Part shown: positions 44,101-50,627 of the stretch, piece after piece | Position numbering within the stretch: position 1 is the stretch's first letter | Layout: the number at the start of each line of letters is the position of its first letter | DNA from: Methanocalculus chunghsingensis | Lineage (GTDB): Archaea; Halobacteriota; Methanomicrobia; Methanomicrobiales; Methanocorpusculaceae | Reading direction: 5' to 3' | Length of the DNA: 62,281 nt | Assembly (NCBI RefSeq): GCF_018132105.1 | Contig: NZ_JWHL01000015.1 | Span: 1-62,281, forward strand | The notes under the pieces: model-generated | What the model saw: only the letters and a program-made list of their open reading frames with translations | The model's database searches: none | What the model was told of the DNA's origin: nothing | Made by a program: the position numbers and the translations under genes

Positions 44101-44396
44101 CGAACCTGATGGAGAATACGGAGCGGTATGCAACCGGGGCGACCCGGGTCAGGGTCTCCTGCGAGGAGGATGGCGGGGATCTCCTCATCGTCTGGGAGGA
44201 TGACGGCCCCGGCATCCCGGATGGCGATAAAAAGAAGATCTTTGAACGGGGTATCGGGAAGAATACCGGCCTTGGCCTCTTCTTCATCCGGGAGATCCTC
44301 GGGATTACCGGGATCACGATCACCGAGGAGGGCATCGATGGTGAGGGGGCAAGGTTTGTGATGCGGGTGCCGGAAGGGGGATGGAGGAGGGGGTGA
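38187..44396 (+). CDS. Giant hybrid sensor: REC, multiple PAS and GAF, histidine kinase
   Basis: 2069 residues, no membrane segment. Receiver domain 1-125 (Asp58 in ISDYQMPGMNG, Lys108). Then, by approximate residue: GAF-like 140-305, PAS 345-455, GAF 460-620, PAS 660-775, PAS 777-900, PAS 935-1065, PAS 1072-1190, GAF-like 1192-1310, PAS 1347-1470, 1478-1596, 1602-1720, 1725-1848, kinase 1855-2069. The H-box ITRHDIANQLTVLGGYLSLS, N-box FANLMENTERYA, G1 EDDGPGIPDGDKKKIFE and G2 NTGLGLFFIREILGITGI are intact. Four coiled-coil linkers of the form AAEEEMRSQIDELVSVQ separate domain groups. It integrates many signals, perhaps including redox or light cofactors. PAS pairs look recently duplicated. 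Confidence 0.93.
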   Translation: MSQPSPFRIIYIDDEPALLEIGKIFLERNGHYSVDVEADPESALGRVLTGEYDAIISDYQMPGMNGIQLLQKIRNAGCRAPFIIFTGKGREDVVIEALNNGADFYLQKGGDPKSQFAELSKKLEHAIGRRRAEEEIEYRLRFERVVADISSLFLYADSFDIAANQALSEIGSFTNASRAYLFLFSHERQAADNTHEWCADGISPQKEHLQDLPISNFTWWMERLKGDGHFGINSVASLQDEAAAEREILAAQDIESLIVHSIIIGGEIAGFIGLDNNLSIREWGEEEGDLLRISASLFSGALEQKRAQEALLQRNEALAAAEEELRSQLEDLVSVQGELRQSRDLFRTFIDHSYDAIFIHDLKGTVLDVNETMLSMYGVTREEAFRYTIAGYSGPECTMKEVAGKWEQVLAGENLLFPWKARRPKDGSVFDAEVFLTRAEIGKEIYILAYIRDITEKIRAEKERKLNELRMAALLELAEIADQPETTIIDTAIERAVAITGSQVGYLAFLSSDESLMTMYSWSEAANEGCGILNKPIIYPVSETGLWGEAVRQRKPVITNDYQAENPLKRGYPEGHLQIERHMNIPIVDDGRIVLVAGVGNKEELYTDEDVRQLTLLMDGLYKTIRSRRAGEELAAAEEEMRSQIDELVSVQKRLAESNEYLGKLITHASTPIIVWDDEFRITLFNKAFEALTGITESEAIGSDLTILFDPEDLETAMEYVRTASAGEGWTDREIPIRTRMGGKRIIRWNSAAITEDDGIIATIAQGQDITDQRLLEEQLSIISDTIPDSIIYQIETSPSGERRFLYISSGIESICGITVEDACRDASLLYSRIIPDDYEQLAWREAASLETMTPMTTEFRIRDRNDDIRWILLRAVPEVRSDGSIIGYGVAVDITDRKLMEEDLRERNEGLTAAEEEIRSQLEEVLTLQRENEEVRNQLARIIDTLPDPTLVVDADGVVTAWNQAMEELTGVPAGDMIGEGDYAYAVPLYGERKPILIDLARGVAGDYDAYTSVRGEGGVIESETIDASPGGRSASLWIRAVPLYDDAGRCIGGIETIRDITIQKEQELKLRESDALQHAILTAIPDLLIRLDSGGRYLDLLSPDNDRLFLPKEMMIGRTISETLSPEIGMQATRAISRALATGEVQQIEYTLDLPAGTLHFEARIAPYAEGEVVAIIRDVTSRKKATAALHERVKEAGCLYRISSLLGRMGLGRDLILRGVTETIPTGYRHPGILSVRITVADQIYSTEGFRETPWSLKRAIIAWEEKIGDISLFYHEDIAFLEEEEALLDTIAALLGRYLEQIRFREMLLYKNEELEAAEEEMRAQLDELISMQSEIAAGRERLLQIIESLPEPTFVVDADGVVTAWNLAMEGLTGVPAGDIVGKGDCEYSISLYGDRRPVLIDLARGIGDPCMYPSLRQKGNIIEVETEGARPRGRRAILWARAVPLFDDQGRCTGAIETIRDVTENRKAQERLRVNEEKYRALIENLTEVVYTLDTDGRITYVSPNVEGITGYRRDELVGRSIRDFVHPDEVTGQFEKFGQVVAGNPVVTEFGFPGKDGSVTWMRTSARPVIRDDRVLSVQGVMTDITDRKEIEDALRLSEEKYRQLVENLSEIIYTLDTEGRITYISPNVTTISGYSPEELYGRHFIEFVHPEDTDERIDEFRKALAGMAEPTEYRFIIKDGRSVWIRTAARSVIRDGTLTGIQGILTDITERKEAEEKIRESEERFRRLAENAGDIIYRVDLHPAQRFTYVNPAVTRITGYTPEDHYRDPTLGYTIIHPEDRHLLTDLAKGRKLSEPLILRWIRKDGEIIWVEQKNVPVYDDGGRMIAIEGIARDITAAKLIDDELARNAAAIADANRKLNLMAGITRHDIANQLTVLGGYLSLSQEMVTDETLATYLSRMNEATRWIKRQIEFTREYQDLGVIAPAWQKVGEQLVGIGSKGIPIVDETGDTAIFADPLLPRTFANLMENTERYATGATRVRVSCEEDGGDLLIVWEDDGPGIPDGDKKKIFERGIGKNTGLGLFFIREILGITGITITEEGIDGEGARFVMRVPEGGWRRG

Positions 44397-44399
44397 CGG

Positions 44400-45020
44400 G
44401 TGATCCGTGGCGGCACCCGATATCTCATCTTCGACACCGAGACGACCGGGCTCCCCCTCTATCCCGGTGCACCGTATGCTGATCTGCACGCCTGGCCGCG
44501 TCTTGTTCAGGTCGGCTGGGTTGTTTGTTCTGCATCCGGGGAGCAGATTGCCGGGGAGAGCCTTATCATCAGGCCCGAGGGATTTGCGATCCCCGCAGGC
44601 GCTGAGAAGGTGCATGGGATATCAACCCGATCCGCAGAGGCCACAGGGGTCCCGGTTGCTGATGCTCTCCGAAGATTCCAGGAGGAGTGCGCCCGTTCTG
44701 ATGCCGTTGTTGCCCATAATCTCGCTTTTGATGAGGGGGTGATCACCTCCGAATGTCTCCGTCTTGAAATGGATCCCCCGTTTTTGGACCTGATACGCAT
44801 CTGCACAATGGAGGTCGCGGCCCCGGTCTGCAGGCTCCGGCGGCCGGGGGGATGGAAGTATCCCACATTGACTGAGGTGCATGGGTTTCTTTTCGGGGCA
44901 GGGTATGAGGGCTGTCATGATGCTCTGCATGATGCGAAGGCGACCGCCCGGTGTTTCTTTGAGCTGGTGGACAGGGGGTGTATCGTTATGGATGATGGTG
45001 AAGGCAGGGAAGCTGAATAA
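44400..45020 (+). CDS. DEDDh 3'-5' exonuclease (DnaQ-like)
   Basis: 206 residues from a GTG start with GGAGG upstream, four bases after the sensor gene. Exonuclease motifs: Exo I YLIFDTETTGLPLYPGA, Exo II VVAHNLAFDEGVITSECLRL, Exo III GCHDALHDAKATARCFFEL (His then Asp, i.e. DEDDh). The family degrades DNA or RNA 3' ends, as in DNA polymerase proofreading, RNase T and, in some type I-E systems, trimming of CRISPR spacers. Here it stands alone and, given its start, is probably translated with the giant sensor. The one-spacer CRISPR locus begins 75 bases after its stop. Confidence 0.9.
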   Translation: MIRGGTRYLIFDTETTGLPLYPGAPYADLHAWPRLVQVGWVVCSASGEQIAGESLIIRPEGFAIPAGAEKVHGISTRSAEATGVPVADALRRFQEECARSDAVVAHNLAFDEGVITSECLRLEMDPPFLDLIRICTMEVAAPVCRLRRPGGWKYPTLTEVHGFLFGAGYEGCHDALHDAKATARCFFELVDRGCIVMDDGEGREAE

Positions 45021-45095
45021 TAGGAGGAGAGGGGGGAGGGGATACCGACCAGTCAAGAGAAAGCTACTTCTTTCCTGAGATGATATGATTGATGA

Positions 45096-45185
45096 GTGTT
45101 CCCCACGCATGTGGGGATGAACCGATGACACGATGGGTGCCGCCCATCTTGGAGTTGTGTTCCCCACACCTGTGGGGATTGAATT
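45096..45185. CRISPR. One-spacer CRISPR locus with type I-E-like repeats
   Basis: Repeat 1 at 45096-45124 and repeat 2 at 45157-45185 are each 29 bp. They share GTGTTCCCCAC and TGTGGGGAT, the stem of the well-known type I-E repeat class. They flank a single 32-bp spacer (45125-45156), exactly the I-E spacer length. The second copy is diverged at its centre and last bases, as terminal repeats usually are. No cas genes occur in the window, so the locus is an orphan or a decayed array tail. Orientation is uncertain; the degenerate copy suggests that the leader lies on the left. Confidence 0.8.
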
Positions 45186-45488
45186 TTTTCTCAATAAAAC
45201 CGCTAATGGAGCATGTGTTCTATGAGAGGTGCGGATTCCGAATTTTATTTCTTATAATGACAAAGTTGGGTTACTCCAATTTTGAACCCATCAGAACGAT
45301 GATGATTCTTGTAATAGGAGTTACGCATACTGCATCGTGACTTAAATTTTTGGTAATTTCAATTGATTAATCAATCCTTCATATCAACTAAAAACAGATC
45401 ACCATTTCGGATAAACAGCGTAACATCTATTGTAAACCATCAACTCTCAAAGTACAGTATCCCAATGAGATCCTAGAATAGTTAGATC
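45186..45488. other. AT-rich intergenic stretch
   Basis: About 300 bp, clearly more AT-rich than its surroundings. It contains a 12-bp palindrome, TTGATTAATCAA (45363-45374), and a GGAGTTACGCATAC motif at 45317-45330 reminiscent of insertion-sequence ends. I see no gene, RNA or further CRISPR repeat. Confidence 0.4.
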
Positions 45489-45956
45489 ATGGTAGTGGAT
45501 ACTGCGATCGGTGACTTCTCTCTCAGGCCGCTCCCCGAGAACGAGGATCTGATTAAACTTGAGTGGATGGAGCGAAACTCCGATTACCCGTTCCTCGCCT
45601 CGCATCTCTCAGACGGAACACTCCGCTTGATCTGCCTGGCGACAGTCCTCCTCCAGCCAAATCCTCCGGATCTGATCCTCATTGATGAACCTGAGCTCGG
45701 CCTCCATCCGTATGCATTGAATATCCTGGCTGATCTGATCAAGAGTGCGGCAACAAGGTCACAGATCATCACCTCGACAAAATCTGTCAGCCTGATAAAC
45801 CAGTTCGAGGTGGAGGATATCCTTGTTGTTGATCGCTATAACGGAGAGACAACGATCAGACGGCTTGTTGAGGAAGAGCTGGTGGATTGGCTGAACGACT
45901 ACTCGCTGGGTGAACTCTGGGAGATGAACATCCTCGGCGGGAAACCTTCACGGTAA
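45489..45956 (+). pseudogene. 5'-truncated AAA/ABC-type ATPase (OLD/RecF-like)
   Basis: 155 residues corresponding to only the C-terminal third of an AAA_21-type ATPase. Signature-like SHLSDGTLRLICLATVLL, Walker B LILIDEPELGLHPYALNIL, and switch-like IITSTKSVSLINQF are present; Walker A is absent. The ORF starts with ATG but no upstream coding sequence of this family is visible in any frame, so the 5' end was lost. Intact relatives of about 370-400 residues often belong to defence modules with a nuclease partner. Flanked by the CRISPR locus and the repeat arrays. Confidence 0.75.
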
Positions 45957-46097
45957 ATCAAACACTACCCCTCCCACCATGGGGATCTTCCCACCCTTTC
46001 TCCCCATTATTCCCGCCCTCTCATAACATGAACGACATCTTCTGAACCTGAGCGTGATATGATCCTCTCAGGGGGAGCCCTGCTCCCATTTGACAGG

Positions 46098-46330
46098 TGT
46101 GAACTAACCGACAACGAAGAAACAACCCGAAGCAGGAATCCACAAGCATAATGACAGATTTGAGGCATGAATGGAAACAGCTGTGAACTAACCGACAACG
46201 AAGAAACAACCCGAAGCAGGAATCCACAAGCATAATGACAGATTTGAAGCATGAATGGAAACAGCTGTGAACTAACCGACAACGAAGAAACAACCCGAAA
46301 TAGGAATCAACAAGCATAATGACAGATTTG
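46098..46330. repeat. Tandem repeat array, 84-bp period, 2.8 copies
   Basis: Units start at 46098, 46182 and 46266, each with GTGAACTAACCGACAACGAA followed by a shared remainder; the first two units differ at only one or two bases, and the third drifts and ends early at 46330. The period is a multiple of three and one minus-strand frame stays open, but the sequence has no codon-like bias. Preceding bases 45957-46097 contain nothing I recognise. Confidence 0.85.
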
Positions 46331-46527
46331 GCTTTTCATGTTGTAGCTATCAAATACCCATCAAATACAGAATGCCCCGGAATAGAAATCGGAGCCTGAA
46401 ATGATGTTTGGCTCGATTTGGGTCGAACATCTGGAAAATACCAGGCAGACCCGTATTCCTGCCCACCTTGTTATGAGCGGTCGGCGAAGAGGGGTGAATC
46501 CACATTGGAGAACATTTCACCCCTGAA

Positions 46528-46890
46528 ACAACCATCTCCCTCGAAATCCAGATTGAGCCAGGATATGACAATATTTATCAAAAAGTGAAACGACCCGGCA
46601 ACCAGAGAACGCCACAGTCCCGGAAGCCAATGGCAAGCTATTTCCACCATTGCAACAACCATTTCTTCTGAAATCTAAATTAAGCCAAAATTTGGCAATA
46701 TTTGCCTATAAGTGAAACTACCCGGCAACGAAACTAATCGCTATATCTGGAGCTAAAAAAGAGCTATTTGAACCCCTGCAACAACAATCTCCTCCGAAAT
46801 CCAGATTAAGCCCGAATATGACAATATTTATCAAAAAGTGAAACTACCCGGCAACCAAAGAACGCCACAGTCCCGGAAGCCGATGACGAG
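46528..46890. repeat. Diverged repeat array, about 126-bp period, three copies
   Basis: Copies start near 46528, 46655 and 46781. Each contains a CAACAACC-type start, CTCCGAAATCCAGATTAAGC or a variant, GACAATATTTATCAAAAAG and GTGAAACTACCCGGCAAC. The cores lie at 46585, 46712 and 46838 (spacings 127 and 126). The middle copy is the most diverged, the outer two remain close. The core matches that of the 84-bp array upstream (GTGAACTAACCGACAACGAA), so both arrays belong to one family. Nothing gene-like is visible in 45957-46955 other than these repeats. Confidence 0.75.
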
Positions 46891-46955
46891 TCCCCTCGCC
46901 CCCCCCATCACTCCTTCTTCTGATCATGCTCATCCACCGCAACCGGAACGGCGGA

Positions 46956-48554
46956 TCAACTGTCAGACAGCAGATCCTTATGGAGATGCTCGTTCACTTT
47001 GGAGAATAATCCCCTGAATTCGGCTCTCCGCAGATATCCAAGGGCATGGAACGCATTCCGGATGAGCGGATGGACCCCGACACCATCAAGCCTTCCATAG
47101 AGGACCGATTTGATGTTCAGATACTGGAGCAGGAGGCCGGATGCGGGACTATCGGAGAGGACCGCCTGCCTGACGATCCGGTCATTCGCATGGTTCCAGA
47201 CGACAAGCCAGATGATATTCTTCATCATCCGGAGCCGATTGAACGGGAAGAAGCGGGGACTGTAGATGAATGCCTTCTCGTCAAGGAAATCATGCTGAAT
47301 CTCTTCGAGTAATACATCCCGTGTTCCATCCTCCGGTCTGATAAATCCATCCTCTATCGCACGGTCGGTTAAGGGATAATCAGGGAAATACTGGAGGGAG
47401 TAGAGATTAAAGGTGAGGGGTTTTGGCAGCTGGAGGAGGAGATCGATCGTCTCTTTCAGCTTATCCTCGGTATCATACGGACTCTCCATGATGAGATCAT
47501 ACCGGACCTTCACATTCCGCCGGGTAACTTCCTTTGCAAGGGCAACAATCTCAGCGGATGTTCCCGGCCGGTTATAGATTCTGTTTCTGACAGAATCCGA
47601 CCCGGACTGAATCCCCACATCCACCTCCGCAAGTCCGGCTTCGACCAGCCGGTCGATGATAGCAAGGTTGAGTTGTTTTGGATGATAATAGACCGAGAAC
47701 GGGAGGTCTGTTAGCTTCTGATATTTGGTTGCGAACTCATCGACCCATTTTTTATCAATGGCAAAGACCTCATCAATAAAAAAGATCGACCGTGTCATCC
47801 CCTTTGAACGCCCCAGGTACTCTGACAGCTCCGCGATGACGCTATCGACCGTTCGTCTCCGGACATAGGGTCCCAGATCCGTAAAGATATTCCGCAGAAG
47901 GCTGTTTACACAAAATGAGCATCTCCATGGACAGCCCCGTGCTGTCTGAACCAGATGCTCGGGTTCTGAAAAGACCGTATCAACCTGCGTTATAGAATTG
48001 GTATCGATAAAGAAGAAGGAGTCATCCCCGTATAAGGGAACCGGGAGCGAGTCCAGATCCTCAATCAGCGGTCTGAGAGGGTTTTTGTAGATCATCTCAC
48101 CCTCCCGGACCCAGAGATTCGCAATCTGATCATACGGCAGACCATCCCGCATCGCTGTGAGGAGATCGGTGAGTGCACCCTCGCCCTCACCGATGCAGAG
48201 AATATCCACATCGGAAATACAGTCCTCGGGATAGAGGGTTGGATGGATGCCCCCCCAGATAACGACCGTATCAGGATGCTTCTCCTTGACCAGACGGCTT
48301 AATCTCCGTGCAACATCTGCAAACGGTGACAGAACCGTAAAAGAGACGATATCAGGCTGTAATTTGTCGATGAGATCAAGAAACAGTCGTTCTTCGTCCT
48401 CTGTGGGATACTCAAACCGGTTAATCGAGACATCCTTTAAAAAAACGGAATAAGGTACAACCCCCGGAATCTCCCTTATCAGAGGGTGTAATAACCGGAT
48501 AGTGAAATTTCGATACCGAAATAACGATACAAAAAGAATAACCAAATCAGACAC
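46956..48554 (-). CDS. B12-binding-domain radical SAM protein
   Basis: About 532 residues from the GTG at 48554 (VSDLVILFVSLFRYRNF); a TTG at 48575 is also in frame. Residues about 10-160 look like a B12-binding Rossmann domain (PDIVSFTVLSPFADVARRL, VVIWGGIHPTLYPED, ILCIGEGEGALTDLL) but lack a clear DxHxxG. The radical SAM motif is TARGCPWRCSFCVNSLLRN (CxxxCxxC). SPASM-like Cys are not seen. Such enzymes methylate or rearrange unactivated carbons, often in lipid or cofactor pathways. An AAAAATATAAATCG box lies just before the start. The neighbouring repeat arrays are unrelated. Confidence 0.85.
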   Translation of the reverse strand: MSDLVILFVSLFRYRNFTIRLLHPLIREIPGVVPYSVFLKDVSINRFEYPTEDEERLFLDLIDKLQPDIVSFTVLSPFADVARRLSRLVKEKHPDTVVIWGGIHPTLYPEDCISDVDILCIGEGEGALTDLLTAMRDGLPYDQIANLWVREGEMIYKNPLRPLIEDLDSLPVPLYGDDSFFFIDTNSITQVDTVFSEPEHLVQTARGCPWRCSFCVNSLLRNIFTDLGPYVRRRTVDSVIAELSEYLGRSKGMTRSIFFIDEVFAIDKKWVDEFATKYQKLTDLPFSVYYHPKQLNLAIIDRLVEAGLAEVDVGIQSGSDSVRNRIYNRPGTSAEIVALAKEVTRRNVKVRYDLIMESPYDTEDKLKETIDLLLQLPKPLTFNLYSLQYFPDYPLTDRAIEDGFIRPEDGTRDVLLEEIQHDFLDEKAFIYSPRFFPFNRLRMMKNIIWLVVWNHANDRIVRQAVLSDSPASGLLLQYLNIKSVLYGRLDGVGVHPLIRNAFHALGYLRRAEFRGLFSKVNEHLHKDLLSDS

Positions 48555-48724
48555 ATGACGATTTATATTTTTCAATGTTGATAAAAATATCTATTTGCGT
48601 CTTTCACCATTTCCACCACTCTCCTTTCGTACCGGAAGTACCTGAAGAATACCCCCCACACCAACATGGGATCAATTCAGGGGTGTATCACCAGAACCCC
48701 TTTCCCCCCAGACACGCAACATCT

Positions 48725-49471
48725 ATGCAGATGTCCGCCACCCCCCGCCTCACCCGGATGATCGAGCGCCTCAACCAGGAGCGGGAGGCTCTCCTCGCCT
48801 ATCCATGGGATGAACTCGTCACCATCATTCAGGAGGTTGGTTTCTCCTGCACCTGCTGCGGCCGCTGTTGCACCCGCGAGTTCAACGGCCATCTCCTCCT
48901 GCTGGAAGAAGACACGGAACGGGTTTTAGAAATGGCACCCGGGGCACTCATCCCGGCGCCGTACTTCGAGTACTGCGACAATACCGGCATCCTTTACACC
49001 TCCGGGTACACCCTCCGGATGAAAGAGGACGGCAGCTGCCACTTCCTCGGCCCGGACCGGCGCTGCACCATCTATGCAGAGAGGATGGGGATCTGCAGGC
49101 TCTACCCGTACATGCTCCACCGTGAGCCCGGCGAGGACGGGAGCATCGACTGGCGGCAGATCGCGGGCCTCAACCAGCATGGCGAGTATCATGACGAGAT
49201 CGAAAGAGTTGAAGCAGAGAAGATAGCGGCAGCAGTTCTGACATACGAGGAGGCATATCTTGCAGAGGAGATCGCCTTCCTCGAAGCCCTCAAGGCACAC
49301 TTCCAAAAAGAGAAACTCCGGCATATCCCAAAGATCCTCGACCAGCAGATGGCCGCCTTCAGAAGGGGCGAGCCGGTTCCAGTGAAGATCTATTATAAAG
49401 GAGCCTTTGTAGACGGGATAGCCGACTGCCGGGAGAGCGGCATGGAGCCCCACCGGCCCGGGAAAAGGTAG
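48725..49471 (+). CDS. YkgJ-family Cys-cluster protein
   Basis: 248 residues from the ATG at 48725; the frame is open to 48575 but without conserved sequence. The Cys pattern of the YkgJ family is plain: FSCTCCGRCCTREFNGHLLL near the N-terminus, GSCHFLGPDRRCTIYAERMG, and ICRLYPYM. These bind zinc or an FeS cluster; the family's function is unknown, though many occur near modification enzymes. The last 80 residues are helical and charged. Divergent from the B12-radical SAM gene, with which it might function. Confidence 0.85.
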   Translation: MQMSATPRLTRMIERLNQEREALLAYPWDELVTIIQEVGFSCTCCGRCCTREFNGHLLLLEEDTERVLEMAPGALIPAPYFEYCDNTGILYTSGYTLRMKEDGSCHFLGPDRRCTIYAERMGICRLYPYMLHREPGEDGSIDWRQIAGLNQHGEYHDEIERVEAEKIAAAVLTYEEAYLAEEIAFLEALKAHFQKEKLRHIPKILDQQMAAFRRGEPVPVKIYYKGAFVDGIADCRESGMEPHRPGKR

Positions 49472-49583
49472 CAGAGCACAAGATACGTCTCAGAAAACCA
49501 GCCTCAAAAAAAATCCAGAATTATGAGCCAGGCAGAACTACGAAAGCCGCAATCGGGTCTGCTGCCTGCCTCCTACAGATGCT

Positions 49584-49709
49584 TCAGTCTTCCTCCTCAT
49601 CCTGAAAACCATGATGCATCACGGATTTCAGGATCAGGAGACCCGCCACAAGAGCGGCTGCCAGAAGAACGAAGACGCCTGCAATGATGAGAATGATCAG
49701 TCGCTTCAT
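49584..49709 (-). CDS. 41-residue single-pass membrane protein
   Basis: Too short for usual gene finders. It begins MKRLIILIIAGVFVLLAAAL, continues VAGLLILKSVMHHG, and ends in an acidic tail (FQDEEED). It is a basic N-terminus, one hydrophobic helix of about 25 residues and an acidic end: a plausible small membrane protein. A TATA box at 49731-49739 lies about 25 bases before the ATG and there is no ribosome binding site, the arrangement of leaderless archaeal transcripts. The function is unknown. Confidence 0.6.
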   Translation of the reverse strand: MKRLIILIIAGVFVLLAAALVAGLLILKSVMHHGFQDEEED

Positions 49710-49730
49710 AAGGGGGACTAGGTACTGTTA

Positions 49731-49739
49731 ATATATAAA
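49731..49739 (-). promoter_or_regulatory. TATA box of the 41-residue membrane protein gene
   Basis: ATATATAAA on the + strand reads TTTATATAT towards the small gene. Its spacing to the ATG at 49709 is right for transcription starting at or next to the start codon. Confidence 0.55.
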
Positions 49740-49835
49740 CATTGTTGTATATATGACAAGACATTAAAATTTCAAAACGACAATCCCCCCATCCCATCCA
49801 GAAGATTCTTCGTTCACCGGGGGAAAAAGAGATCA

Positions 49836-50621
49836 ATGTTTGGTGCCGGCTTCAATCCCCTCCTCCTCATCGGGATCGTCTATGCGATCACCCTTGCAAT
49901 CCTCTCCGCCATCCTCTGGATAACCGGGCGTTTCTCAAAGAAGGTACGATACACCCTCCTTCTGATCACCATACTCCTCGGCTTTGCCACCTTCTCGCCG
50001 ATGATCCCCCACCAGTTCCAGGGCCTCATCGAACGTCTCGCCGATGGACGACAGATCGGAACCACCCTCTTCTCAGGCATAATCGGCCTTGGCATACTCA
50101 GCATCCTTGCGCTCCTCTTCGGCAGGCAGTTCTGCGGACACCTCTGTCCGATCGGAGCCGTTCAGGAAGTTGCATACATGATCAGGACGAAGAAGACCAT
50201 CATCTCCCGGAAGGGCCTTCTGAGTGGCATCCGTGTGGCGTTCCTCATCGCCATGATAGCAGCAGCATTCCTCTTCGGCATCGAACTTCTCGATTACACC
50301 GGCTTCTCCGACTTCTTCCGGTTCAACCCGACTATCGGATCTCTCATCTTCCTGCTGATCCTCCTCCTCTCAATAGGCATCTATCGCCCGTTCTGCAGAA
50401 GTATCTGCCCGGTGGGAGCAATCTTTCAGGTCGCGGCATCTCCGGCAATCTATACAATCCGGAGAACTGATGCATGTATCCGATGCGGAAAGTGTGAGAG
50501 GGCCTGCCCGACAGATGAGGCAAAAGAAGGCGACCTCAAAAGTGAATGCTACCTCTGCCGCCGCTGTATTGAAGTATGCCCGCAGGAAGGGGCACTGGTG
50601 TACGAACGAAAGAAGCGTTGA
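49836..50621 (+). CDS. NapH-like 4Fe-4S membrane protein
   Basis: 261 residues. About five hydrophobic helices; two conserved membrane-proximal Cys motifs (FGRQFCGHLCPIGAVQEVAY and YRPFCRSICPVGAIFQVAAS) are typical of NapH/CcoG-like proteins. The C-terminal part is a double 4Fe-4S ferredoxin domain: DACIRCGKCERACPTDE and SECYLCRRCIEVCPQEGAL. These proteins move electrons between the membrane and FeS carriers, sometimes in metal handling. No partner oxidoreductase is present; the following gene is a hydrolase starting seven bases after the stop. Confidence 0.9.
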   Translation: MFGAGFNPLLLIGIVYAITLAILSAILWITGRFSKKVRYTLLLITILLGFATFSPMIPHQFQGLIERLADGRQIGTTLFSGIIGLGILSILALLFGRQFCGHLCPIGAVQEVAYMIRTKKTIISRKGLLSGIRVAFLIAMIAAAFLFGIELLDYTGFSDFFRFNPTIGSLIFLLILLLSIGIYRPFCRSICPVGAIFQVAASPAIYTIRRTDACIRCGKCERACPTDEAKEGDLKSECYLCRRCIEVCPQEGALVYERKKR

Positions 50622-50627
50622 GATACG

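Noticed and set aside
45317-45330. GGAGTTACGCATAC as an insertion-sequence end
   Set aside because: Suggestive only; no matching second end or target duplication was found.
45089-45340. An 83-codon plus-strand ORF over the CRISPR locus
   Set aside because: It translates repeats and spacer and has no protein-like features.
46007-46317. Minus-strand open frames across the 84-bp repeats, giving a repeated Cys/Leu-rich peptide
   Set aside because: They exist only because the period is a multiple of three; both overlapping frames stay open, composition is not coding-like and no start signal is present.
46585-46857. Repeat cores as Orc1/Cdc6 origin boxes
   Set aside because: Slight likeness only (GTGAAAC followed by CCGG); no orc1/cdc6 gene is in the window and there is no AT-rich unwinding element of the usual kind next to them.
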